A stretch of 44,230 bases of DNA from Muribaculaceae bacterium. Its GTDB lineage: Bacteria > Bacteroidota > Bacteroidia > Bacteroidales > Muribaculaceae. Shown in pieces: positions 34,165-42,469 of this stretch (its first letter is position 1; every line of letters starts with the position of its first letter). The stretch covers positions 1 to 44,230 of the forward strand of contig JAEDFO010000013.1 in NCBI GenBank assembly GCA_016292745.1. Reading direction: 5' to 3'. The notes beneath the pieces are model-generated. The model was not told where the DNA came from and made no database searches. It was given only the letters and a program-made list of their open reading frames with translations. A program made the translations under genes and the position numbers.

Positions 34165-34922
34165 ATACTGTCAGCTAATTTAAGAATGTTTGGAACAACG
34201 GAAGCAAATGTAGCCATATCAGGCAATACGAGGTCGGCACCGGCATCGTAGAGTTCATCGGCACCTATAGGCCCGGTGGTAACAGCCACTGTGAACACAC
34301 CGGCAGCATGGCCGGCTTTGGCACCAAGCGGTGCATTCTCAATTACAATGGCATTGTAAGGCTTTGCACCGGCCTTTTCAAGGCCTTTGAGATATGGTTC
34401 GGGGTCAGGCTTGCCGTGCACCACATCGAGAGCGGTCACACGGTCGTCGGCAGCGAAAATTCCTACATAGTCGGCATCGATACGGCTAATCACCGAAGCT
34501 TGAGCCGAACCCGTTACCAACACACAACGCACACCATTGTCCGACAGGCGGCTAAGCACGTCGATAGTGTGAGGCATCACATCAGGAGCGCCCATGGCAC
34601 GGAAATATCCGGCTTTGCGCTGATAGAGTGCCATCGCCTCATCGTGCGAAATCTCAGGGCGCGAATTTCGGCGCAGCAGGGTGTTGATGGTAGCCACTCC
34701 GGTCATTCCCTCGAATCGGTAAAAATCGTCTGGGGTACAGGCAATTCCTTGCTCACTCATCAGCCTGAACCAAGCCTTTGAATGGTTGCGCATCGAATCG
34801 TACAGCACTCCATCCATATCAACGAGAGCGGCCTTCAAGCCGCAACCCGCACCGAATCTATGACCGGAGCGGGTATTGTAGCGTTCTACAGCTTTTGCTG
34901 CTAATTCATTGTAATCTGTCAT
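34161..34922 (-). CDS. HAD-superfamily hydrolase, beta-phosphoglucomutase/phosphatase-like
   Basis: 253 residues. HAD motifs: I ALVDMDGVLYDS (nucleophile and general acid Asp, about residues 35-37), II CVLVTGSA, III HGKPDPEPY, IV VIENAPLG. Motif IV has Glu-Asn where many relatives have Glu-Asp. The helical cap lies after motif I (about 50-110). Likely a small-sugar-phosphate phosphatase or mutase; the substrate is unknown. About 28 residues precede the usual family start. Overlaps aroB by 4 bp and sits directly against the end of the asmA-like gene. Confidence 0.85.
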   Translation of the reverse strand: MTDYNELAAKAVERYNTRSGHRFGAGCGLKAALVDMDGVLYDSMRNHSKAWFRLMSEQGIACTPDDFYRFEGMTGVATINTLLRRNSRPEISHDEAMALYQRKAGYFRAMGAPDVMPHTIDVLSRLSDNGVRCVLVTGSAQASVISRIDADYVGIFAADDRVTALDVVHGKPDPEPYLKGLEKAGAKPYNAIVIENAPLGAKAGHAAGVFTVAVTTGPIGADELYDAGADLVLPDMATFASVVPNILKLADSI

Positions 34923-37900
34923 TTAGTCTTCATTTTTAGTTGCTGCCTCTTTCTTGCGTTTGGCAGCTTCTTTGCGTTGTTTCTCTTCTTGTTTTTTGCG
35001 TTTTTTCTCCTCCTTCTGCTGTTGCTTAATCTGCTCGGGAGTGAGTTTCACCGGAGCTTCGATAAGGCCTTGCTCTATCATCTTGAGGCTATCCTCATGG
35101 CTGAGCGTATCGGCCTCGAGCCCTTGCATTATGCTTGAATTGAGCGTATCGACAGCCACATTCGACTGCATGGCAGCGTTTGCGCCACGCTTGAACGCCT
35201 TCGAAATCTGGTCGCGAAGGTTCAGACGGGCATTGTTGGCAATCGATGTCTTGCTGCCGGCCATACCCTCCTTAAAGCGGGCCCGGCCTAAGCGGAACTT
35301 CATCTTGTCGGCATTTCCGCTGATGTTCAGACCAAACTTGAACGGGATGGGCGACTTGAGCACCGACACATGATAGTTGAGGTTCAGGTCGAGGTCGTTA
35401 CTACCCATCACGCCCACTTTATAGCGGTCCATCTGGAAAATGAACGGGAACAGCTCAAGGGTGTTATCCTTAACCACCAGCTCCACGTCCATATTGTCGA
35501 TAAGGTTACGCTTCTTGTTCTTGAACATCAGCCATTTCGAGATGGTGGCAAATGTCTCAGAGTCGAAAAGCACCAAACTGTCGCCATGCAGTTTCACGGC
35601 TGCAGTGAGAGTCGGAAAAATAACATTCATAGCCGAATCGACGTCGGACGATGCTGCTATTTCGGCGTCGATGATACCGTCCATCGAATTGAGCAGCGGC
35701 ATTATGGAATCCACGCCCGGGATAAGGTCGATAAACCGGTCGAGCTGCACCTTCTGCATACCTATTTCGAAAGCGCAACGAATCTTCTGCTTGCTCTGCG
35801 CTGCATACAGAGCCTCGAGGGTCATGCTACCCATATCGCTCATTGCCTGGATGTCGTTTAGCCGGAGAGCGCCATCGTGCACCTGAAGGCAACCCGACAC
35901 ATTCTGGAGTTTCATGTCGGCATACATTCCGTTCTTGGCATATATGTCAATGTCAGCCTCGATGTTCGAAGGTATTACGAACGCAGCCGGCACGGTATCG
36001 GTTACCTGGTCGACAACGTTGTTTTCCATCTCATCGATGTCCATGGCGCTGTCAACTACATCCGCATGGCTGTCGGCATACGCCATACCTGCATATGCAG
36101 TCGATATGAGCTGGTTGATGTCGAGGGTATCGGAAATTATACTGAAGCCAATGTCGAGCGGACGGCGGTTGCGGCCCATCATGGTGGAGCGAATATTGCG
36201 GATGCCACCGGTGATGTCGAACGAGCTGCGGCCAGTGGTCAGACGGGCAGTGTTAACAATCAGGCTGTCGAGACTGAAAGCGATGTCGACGTTCGACAAC
36301 TTGTTACGCAACGGGAAATATGGGGTAACCAAGCGGGCGCTGTCGGTGCGTACAATTCCGGAGAGCTGCCAGTTGCGCAGCAGTGCTTTGGTGGTGCTGT
36401 CTACCGACATGTCGATGTTTTCACGGCCATCGTCAACAGTTTGCCGCATTATAGCCCGGAGCGAATCGCGATGGAGCGAGTCGGCATGAGTGAAACGGCG
36501 TTGCTGGCGCAGGCGTGGCATCAAGTCGAGCCCAATCTCGGCATTCGTGGCTCCGGCATACATTCCGCCTCCGCCATATCGAGCGCGTGCTGTGTGGATA
36601 AGCATCCTTATTTCCGGCACATTCGATTCTGCCGAGGCTGTAATGCTGGCTCTACCCTCCACATCACGCAAGGCGGCACGGGTGGAATCTATATCGAGAT
36701 AGCGCAAGCTCTTGGCAGTGATTCTGGCACCAAAAGGCACGAAAGGCTTGCCGTTCTGCAGTTTCTTCATCTTCTTGCCGGCTGCGGCAGTGGCTTGCAG
36801 TTCGCCAAGGCTGACGTTCATACCCTTGTAGTTCATGAAAACGGTATCGATGGTGAACCTCGCCGACATCAGATTGTGGCTTTTGCCGGTTTCTTGACTC
36901 ACAAACTTTTGATTCGAGCCGAGAGTGAGTCTTGCATAGTCGGTGAACAGTTCAATGGTGTCGGCTGGCGAATTTACGGTGAAATTCTTCAGTTCCACCT
37001 TACCGTTGATGCCCAGATTGTTGTATCGCTGATGAGCAATATCGTTGATGTGAATATCAAGGTTGGTGTCGGCATTCATCCTACCGGTTATGGCATACGG
37101 CAAATCGATGCCGAGCATTCTAATGAGATTCGGCAGATTGGCGTTACCGCTGATGGCAGCTTTCAGATGCGGGTCGCTCAGCGGTGTACTCACATCGGCA
37201 CTACCCTTCAGCTTTACCGCTTCCCCTTCAAATCTCACATTGCTCACGGCCAGAGTACTCTTGTCAAGCTCCTTGCCATTGATATCGGCCTTTGCCGATG
37301 CTGCTATACGGTTAATGCGGTGACGTTTAGGGCCTGTAAGATAGCTGTCGGGGATGTTGACATCGATACGGAGCGATGGGATATCGTCGGCCGAAGCCAT
37401 AACGTACGGTTCGGTGAGTGTAATGCCTATGGTGCTGCGCAGGTTGGTATCGAACCCGTTGAACATATCGGCATATTCCTTCGGGATATATGGCAACAGT
37501 CCGAGAAAATCGAATTCGCCAAGAGTGCTGTTGAGTTTGTCGACTTTCAGCGGCTCGGCAAAGTTGACATCCATATCAAGCGAGATAGGAATGTTGCCAA
37601 TCTTGGCCTTTGTGTCGGCAATTCCTACACGGAAAGCATCGTCGGCGTTCCAGTCGAGCATAGTGTTAACCATCACTGGCAGCCGGCTGGCAAGGGTGTC
37701 GGCTGCATACGTGGCCGAGACGAACGAGTCGAAAATCAGCTGAAGGCGATTATCCTTCTGCGCGCTCAACTGAGCCGCAATGATATCGACGTCAGCCGAA
37801 ATTGAATCGGCAAGCGAGAGATAGCTGATGCCACGGCAATTGGAAATCTCCACCGAGTTGATGGTAATGTCGGGCAACGACGTAGATGTGTCGTCGGAGC

Positions 37901-38372
37901 TATCGCTCGGAGGGACAATGTCGAAATTCGACAGTTCGGCAGAGGCCATCACAACATTGGCACGCAAGCCGGAGAGCATCACATCACGAATGTCGATTGT
38001 AGCAGTAGCAAGGCGAAGCAAATTGAGTTCAAGATGAAACTTGTCGAACTGCAGCAGCGAATCGCAGTTGGCAGGCAAAGCAGCACGGCACGAATCGGGA
38101 ACGGCATCGAGCGAATGCGACACTATGGTGAGATTGTCAACATCGAGTGCCACACATGGAAATGTCTTCCAGATTGTGAGTTCCACACTGCCAATTTTTG
38201 TGTCGGAGTTGATGAGATATTCATTGGCATAGTCTTGCACAATAGGCGTGAGGCGCGACGGCGATAGAATCCACACTATAGCAGCAAAGATTACGGCCAA
38301 CAGCAGTACCAGTGAACCAATCACGATACCCGCCCATTTGCCAATCTTTTTCATTACACGTTTTTTGCTCAT
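34923..38372 (-). CDS. AsmA-family protein
   Basis: 1149 residues. One N-terminal membrane helix (about 10-33, after a KKRVMKKIGKWAG positive start) anchors a very long, beta-rich periplasmic domain of the AsmA/TamB-like lipid-bridge type, with the AsmA C-terminal region near 800-1000. The tail (about 1100-1149) is a highly charged Lys/Glu/Arg/Gln-rich segment. AsmA-like proteins affect phospholipid transport to the outer membrane; the role in Bacteroidetes is mostly inferred. It heads the operon and has a good promoter just upstream. Confidence 0.88.
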   Translation of the reverse strand: MSKKRVMKKIGKWAGIVIGSLVLLLAVIFAAIVWILSPSRLTPIVQDYANEYLINSDTKIGSVELTIWKTFPCVALDVDNLTIVSHSLDAVPDSCRAALPANCDSLLQFDKFHLELNLLRLATATIDIRDVMLSGLRANVVMASAELSNFDIVPPSDSSDDTSTSLPDITINSVEISNCRGISYLSLADSISADVDIIAAQLSAQKDNRLQLIFDSFVSATYAADTLASRLPVMVNTMLDWNADDAFRVGIADTKAKIGNIPISLDMDVNFAEPLKVDKLNSTLGEFDFLGLLPYIPKEYADMFNGFDTNLRSTIGITLTEPYVMASADDIPSLRIDVNIPDSYLTGPKRHRINRIAASAKADINGKELDKSTLAVSNVRFEGEAVKLKGSADVSTPLSDPHLKAAISGNANLPNLIRMLGIDLPYAITGRMNADTNLDIHINDIAHQRYNNLGINGKVELKNFTVNSPADTIELFTDYARLTLGSNQKFVSQETGKSHNLMSARFTIDTVFMNYKGMNVSLGELQATAAAGKKMKKLQNGKPFVPFGARITAKSLRYLDIDSTRAALRDVEGRASITASAESNVPEIRMLIHTARARYGGGGMYAGATNAEIGLDLMPRLRQQRRFTHADSLHRDSLRAIMRQTVDDGRENIDMSVDSTTKALLRNWQLSGIVRTDSARLVTPYFPLRNKLSNVDIAFSLDSLIVNTARLTTGRSSFDITGGIRNIRSTMMGRNRRPLDIGFSIISDTLDINQLISTAYAGMAYADSHADVVDSAMDIDEMENNVVDQVTDTVPAAFVIPSNIEADIDIYAKNGMYADMKLQNVSGCLQVHDGALRLNDIQAMSDMGSMTLEALYAAQSKQKIRCAFEIGMQKVQLDRFIDLIPGVDSIMPLLNSMDGIIDAEIAASSDVDSAMNVIFPTLTAAVKLHGDSLVLFDSETFATISKWLMFKNKKRNLIDNMDVELVVKDNTLELFPFIFQMDRYKVGVMGSNDLDLNLNYHVSVLKSPIPFKFGLNISGNADKMKFRLGRARFKEGMAGSKTSIANNARLNLRDQISKAFKRGANAAMQSNVAVDTLNSSIMQGLEADTLSHEDSLKMIEQGLIEAPVKLTPEQIKQQQKEEKKRKKQEEKQRKEAAKRKKEAATKNED

Positions 38373-38403
38373 AATATAAGAAGCCGTTATTCGGTTTAAT
38401 AAG

Positions 38404-38434
38404 CAAATTTACTCCAAAAAGCAAACCAAACAAA
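38404..38434 (-). promoter_or_regulatory. promoter of the asmA-like / HAD / aroB operon
   Basis: On the minus strand TTTG (38434-38431), a 19-nt spacer and TAAATTTG (38411-38404). Transcription would start near 38397, 25 nt before the ATG at 38372. Confidence 0.72.
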
Positions 38435-38616
38435 ATTAACGCCCCATTTTATGCTCCAGAAGTTGTGGGAAAATAGGAAGGTGTCGAGTTTTATGAATTT
38501 TTCGGCATAAATGCATTCAAGGGCATCGCAATCACAGGGTCCATAGCCGTGTATGACAAGTCGGGCATATCGGGTAACTGAAAACAATCATTAGGGTCGT
38601 ATATTGGAAAACTGGG

Positions 38617-38648
38617 GTTGGTGAATTCGGGAATATTCAGTAACTTTG
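38617..38648 (+). promoter_or_regulatory. lrgAB promoter
   Basis: GTTG (38617-38620), a 20-nt spacer and TAACTTTG (38641-38648) give a near-consensus Bacteroidetes promoter. Transcription near 38655 places the start at ATG 38675, not at the upstream in-frame ATG 38618, which would lie inside the promoter. 38435-38616 shows nothing I can name. Confidence 0.72.
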
Positions 38649-38674
38649 CGGCGGTAAAAAATGTTTTAGGAATT

Positions 38675-39025
38675 ATGGTAAAGCAATGCAGCATCCTTTT
38701 CGGATGCCTTGCTCTCGGCGAGCTTGTGGTATGGCTCACGGGAGCCAAATTGCCGAGCAGCATCATAGGGATGATAATCCTCGCCATATTGTTACAGGCG
38801 AAGGTGGTGCAAGTGGATTCGGTAAAGGGTATTTCAGACTTTCTGGTTTCGAACTTCGGTTTCTTTTTTGTGCCGCCGGGTGTAGCACTGATGCTCTACA
38901 TCGACACTATCGTCGAGGAATTCATCCCGATAGTGGTATCGGTGGTGGTGAGCACCGCATTGGTGTTGATAGTAACGGGACAAGTTCATCAAATAATCCG
39001 ACGACATGGAATTCATAGAAAATAA
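38675..39025 (+). CDS. lrgA: CidA/LrgA family holin-like protein
   Basis: About 116 residues with four hydrophobic helices (MVKQCSILFGCLALGELVVW opening; the family's LPSSIIGMIILAILL; FFVPPGVALM), matching LrgA/CidA. In Staphylococcus these proteins modulate murein hydrolase export and cell death; in other bacteria they have been linked to pyruvate or glycolate transport. The start was chosen by the promoter position. It overlaps lrgB by 20 bp. Confidence 0.9.
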   Translation: MVKQCSILFGCLALGELVVWLTGAKLPSSIIGMIILAILLQAKVVQVDSVKGISDFLVSNFGFFFVPPGVALMLYIDTIVEEFIPIVVSVVVSTALVLIVTGQVHQIIRRHGIHRK

Positions 39026-39701
39026 GGTTGTGGTAATAGCTATCACCTTCCTGGTGTATTGGAGCGCCAAGAGGCTTCAGGCTCGCACCGGTTGGCTCTT
39101 CCTCAACCCGATACTTGTGAGCATGATAGCAATAATCGCACTTCTGAAAGCAAGCGGGATGCCGTACGAAAAATATGCCGAGGGTGCAAACGCCATCGAT
39201 TTCTGGCTTAAACCGGCCATAGTAGCACTTGCTGTGCCGCTGTATCTTCAGCTGACAACGATACGCAAGCAGTTGATGCCAATAATCATATCACAACTTG
39301 CAGGCTGTGTGGTTGGAGTGGTGTCGGTAGTGTTGGTGGCAAAATGGATGGGGGCTTCCGACTCAGTAATAATATCTTTGGCACCGAAATCGGTAACCAC
39401 GCCAATAGCAATGGAGGTTACAGGACAGCTGGGCGGCATACCATCGCTCACGGCAGCCATTGTTATATGCGTGGGACTTTTCGGGGCAATATTCGGTGTG
39501 CGGATTCTGCAAGTGGGCCGGGTGAAGAGCCCGATAGCCCGGGGAATTAGTTTGGGCACTGCAGCCCACGCCATTGGCACATCGCGAGCAAGCGAATTTG
39601 GGCACATCTATGGGGCATATGCCTCACTTGGGCTGATACTTAATGGAGTGCTCACAGCGCTCCTTGCTCCGCTTATATTGAAATGTATGGGCGTCATCTG
39701 A
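39006..39701 (+). CDS. lrgB: LrgB family protein
   Basis: 231 residues, about seven membrane helices. LAPKSVTTPIAMEVTGQLGG and GTAAHAIGTSRASEFG are the conserved LrgB core motifs. It forms the usual pair with the overlapping lrgA gene. Role as for LrgA: membrane partner in the holin-like or metabolite-transport system. Confidence 0.94.
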   Translation: MEFIENKVVVIAITFLVYWSAKRLQARTGWLFLNPILVSMIAIIALLKASGMPYEKYAEGANAIDFWLKPAIVALAVPLYLQLTTIRKQLMPIIISQLAGCVVGVVSVVLVAKWMGASDSVIISLAPKSVTTPIAMEVTGQLGGIPSLTAAIVICVGLFGAIFGVRILQVGRVKSPIARGISLGTAAHAIGTSRASEFGHIYGAYASLGLILNGVLTALLAPLILKCMGVI

Positions 39702-39741
39702 ATCGGCAGCCGAAGAATAAACGTTGATATTGGGCTAAATA

Positions 39742-39773
39742 TTTGCTGTGGGGGAATATTTTCACTACCTTTG
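39742..39773 (+). promoter_or_regulatory. promoter of the gldE operon
   Basis: TTTG (39742-39745), a 20-nt spacer and TACCTTTG (39766-39773) match the Bacteroidetes consensus exactly. Transcription would start near 39780, about 68 nt before the gldE start. Confidence 0.78.
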
Positions 39774-39847
39774 CAGTGGATTTGCCAGCCTGGCATATCG
39801 TGGCATGCCCATAAGCATTGCCTATTGTGTAATTTAACGGTAAAGAT

Positions 39848-41203
39848 TTGGACCCTGACCCTCTTTCTGCTTGCTTATTAGTACAGCTTTGCTCTTCGGC
39901 CATGAGCGATGCCATAGTGGTGCACGCTCCTACCGTGGGTAGCATAATCGCTATAGTGTGTGCCAGCCTGGCACTGTTGTCCTCGGCCTTTGCTTCGGCC
40001 TCTGAAACTGCCTTTTTCTCGATTACCCAAACCCAGCGTGAAGACATCGACGAGGATTCATCGCGTTACGCTCAGTTGCTGGCATTGCTTGAACAACCTG
40101 AGAAACTGCTTGCCACAATTCTCATAACCAACAATCTGGTGAACGTTACTATAGTAATTCTGTTGAGCTATGCCATTAACCAGATATTCGTGTTTAACGA
40201 TGCTGTGGTGAGTTTCATCCTTCAATCGGTAGTGCTAACATTCCTTATATTGCTCTTTGGCGAGATATTGCCAAAGCTATATGCCACCAAGCACAACCTC
40301 GACTTTGCCGTAATGGCCTCTGGTGCCCTGACCGCACTGTGCCGCCTGTTCTCTCCGGCAAGCCGGGTGCTGATGAAAAGCACCTACATAGTCGACAAGA
40401 TAGTAACAACCCATGCCGATGAGATATCGAAGGAAGACCTCTCGCAGGCTCTTGAGATAACCCACGTGCACACCGGCGACGAAAAGGAACTGCTTGAAGG
40501 CATCCTACGATTCGGTGGCACCACCGTCACCGAAGTGATGCGGCCTCGTGTCGACATCGAGGCGGTGGACTATTCGGCAAACTTCAATGCCATCGTCGAC
40601 ACTGTCATCACTACCGGTTACTCTCGTCTGCCAGTCTACAAGGACAATCTCGACAACATTGTGGGAATTCTCTATGCCAAGGACCTGCTGCCATACATTG
40701 GAAAGGCTGCTGACCACTTCAACTGGCAATCGCTACTGCGCGAGGCATATTTTGTGCCCGAGACCAGAATGATTGACGACCTGCTGGAAGATTTCCGAAA
40801 GAAGAACATCCACATGGCCATCGTGGTCGATGAGTTCGGCGGGACTCAGGGCATTGCCACACTGGAGGATGTGCTCGAGGAGATTGTGGGCGACATCAAC
40901 GATGAATACGACACCGAAGAGGTTTCGTACCAGAAACTGCCCGACGGCTCGTATGTGTTCGACGGAAAAACTCTGCTTAACGACTTCTTCCGCGTGCTCG
41001 ACCTCGACGAGAAAGAATTTGAAGAGTTTACCGACGATGTGGAAACCGTGGCCGGAATGCTTCTTAACATCAAAGGCGACTTCCCGAAGGTAAAGGAATC
41101 AATAGTCTATAAAAACATCCGTTTTCTGGTGCTCTCAGTCGAAAAGCACCGAATAGTGTCGGTAAGGGTTAAAGTGAACCAGAGCGATGAGCAGACGGCA
41201 TAA
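39848..41203 (+). CDS. gldE: gliding motility-associated protein GldE (DUF21/CBS/CorC)
   Basis: 451 residues. Membrane DUF21 domain (about 35-190, four hydrophobic segments, with SSAFASASETAFFSI and FGEILPKLYA), a CBS pair (about 215-345, with VTEVMRPRVDIEA and VDEFGGTQGIATLEDVLEE) and a C-terminal CorC_HlyC domain. The start is TTG at 39848, giving MDPDPLS..., as I recall for GldE N-termini; the next ATG lies 18 codons in. GldE works with GldD, encoded directly downstream with a 17-bp overlap. In Bacteroidetes the pair is linked to gliding and type IX secretion; DUF21/CBS proteins elsewhere are divalent-metal transporters. Confidence 0.93.
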   Translation: MDPDPLSACLLVQLCSSAMSDAIVVHAPTVGSIIAIVCASLALLSSAFASASETAFFSITQTQREDIDEDSSRYAQLLALLEQPEKLLATILITNNLVNVTIVILLSYAINQIFVFNDAVVSFILQSVVLTFLILLFGEILPKLYATKHNLDFAVMASGALTALCRLFSPASRVLMKSTYIVDKIVTTHADEISKEDLSQALEITHVHTGDEKELLEGILRFGGTTVTEVMRPRVDIEAVDYSANFNAIVDTVITTGYSRLPVYKDNLDNIVGILYAKDLLPYIGKAADHFNWQSLLREAYFVPETRMIDDLLEDFRKKNIHMAIVVDEFGGTQGIATLEDVLEEIVGDINDEYDTEEVSYQKLPDGSYVFDGKTLLNDFFRVLDLDEKEFEEFTDDVETVAGMLLNIKGDFPKVKESIVYKNIRFLVLSVEKHRIVSVRVKVNQSDEQTA

Positions 41204-41804
41204 TATAATCGCTGCCATTGCAGCCGTTTCGGCTATAGTGGCGGCTGTCGCAATATGGTATGTTGTAGGGAATGTCGACAACGAATGCATACCACGACGA
41301 AGAGCTTTTATGCGCATCGAACCTTATGCAGCTGAATATTCAGCTTACGATTCGCTTCCGCTGCAATTGCAGGTAAACTCCTCGGCAAAAGTACTGGAAG
41401 CAGATGACGCCTCAACTCCGGAAGGCTCGCATTGGATAAACATCAGCTATCCACGATTCGGCTCGACGGTGTATTGCACATACGTTGATGTAACACCGGC
41501 TTCATTGGACCGACATCTGCGCAACCGATACGAACGGATTGAGAAGAATGTAAGAGGAACCATGCGAAACGTGCTGTTTGCCGACTCAATTACCGGCATT
41601 TCGAGCGACGTGTTTTTTGCAGCCGAAGGCAATGTGGTGCCGTTACAGTTTATCAGCACCGACAGCGCAACCTTTGTGTTTTCGGGTGCCGTGTTTATTC
41701 CAACAGCGGCAAATGCCGACTCAGTGGCACCGATAGTCGACAACATTAGCGACGATGTGATGTATATGCTACAGAACCTCAAGCCTAAGGCTAAGCAAAG
41801 ATGA
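41187..41804 (+). CDS. gldD: gliding motility protein GldD
   Basis: 205 residues. A membrane helix (about 7-27) is followed by CIPRRRAFMRIEP, the usual GldD start of the mature part (PKPRGYxRI in others), then WINISYPRFGSTVYCTY and a C-terminal VFSGAVFIPTAANADSVAPI. GldD is normally an outer-membrane lipoprotein; here the Cys (residue 34) lies after a polar stretch VDNE, so no standard lipobox is seen and the protein may stay anchored by its helix. It overlaps gldE by 17 bp and the following gene by 4 bp. Confidence 0.88.
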   Translation: MSRRHNIIAAIAAVSAIVAAVAIWYVVGNVDNECIPRRRAFMRIEPYAAEYSAYDSLPLQLQVNSSAKVLEADDASTPEGSHWINISYPRFGSTVYCTYVDVTPASLDRHLRNRYERIEKNVRGTMRNVLFADSITGISSDVFFAAEGNVVPLQFISTDSATFVFSGAVFIPTAANADSVAPIVDNISDDVMYMLQNLKPKAKQR

Positions 41805-42463
41805 AAATCGAGGCATACGACATAGAAGGCTTTGAAACATTCTTGGTGGCTGAGGCTGAAGCCCAGGAACTCACAGATGTGGAATACCTGCACCAGTACT
41901 GCGTATGCCACGGCATCGACACCGATGACATAACATCAGCACGAAGCGAAAAGGTGCGTAAAGAACGATACCTCACGCGAATGCTCCTCACCGAAATGGT
42001 AGGCTGCAAACAAGCAAGGCTCACGCACGAGCCATCGGGAAAACCGATGCTCGACGGAAGCGACCTTAGCATATCGATAAGCCACTCGTGGCCGTTCGTG
42101 GCGATAATAATTAGTCCAGGCAACGACAACATTGGCATTGACATCGAAACCCAGGCAGAGCGTGCCCATAGGGTGAGAAGCCGGTTTTTGAATCAAAGCG
42201 AAAATGCCATCATTGCCGAAGGCGACTCTGCCACCTGCCTGATGGCATGGACAGCCAAGGAAGCCATATACAAAGCCGCCGGAGTGGAACTGTTGAGCCT
42301 TGCCGACGACATTGCGCTGAACATTGCCGGCAACGTCGCAAAGCCCGGCATCTGGAACAAATACATTGGCAAAGCCGACGGACGGCAGTTCGATGTACGA
42401 ACTATGCTGCACATCTCACGGCGATATGCCATCACAGCGACAAAAGAAATAAAACAACAATAA
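41801..42463 (+). CDS. 4'-phosphopantetheinyl transferase superfamily protein
   Basis: 220 residues, Sfp-like. The Mg-binding acids lie in GIDIETQAER; WTAKEAIYKAAG is the catalytic WxxKEAxxK motif, and LSISISHSWPFVAI the preceding SH-S motif. It would load phosphopantetheine onto carrier proteins. A PPTase directly after gldD is a common order in Bacteroidales, and overlaps of 4 bp mark co-translation. The start at 41801 has the usual MKIEAYDIE opening. Confidence 0.88.
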   Translation: MKIEAYDIEGFETFLVAEAEAQELTDVEYLHQYCVCHGIDTDDITSARSEKVRKERYLTRMLLTEMVGCKQARLTHEPSGKPMLDGSDLSISISHSWPFVAIIISPGNDNIGIDIETQAERAHRVRSRFLNQSENAIIAEGDSATCLMAWTAKEAIYKAAGVELLSLADDIALNIAGNVAKPGIWNKYIGKADGRQFDVRTMLHISRRYAITATKEIKQQ

Positions 42464-42469
42464 AACAAT

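Noticed and set aside
35877..37805. Long plus-strand open frame of 642 codons
   Set aside because: Fully antisense to the asmA-like gene; product is low in any family signal and rich in His/Val/Gly as expected for a shadow frame of GC-richer coding DNA.
38435..38616. Possible C-terminal remnant read on the minus strand (MPDLSYTAMDPVIAMPL)
   Set aside because: Short, no family match, lies between two divergent promoters; chance frame is as likely.
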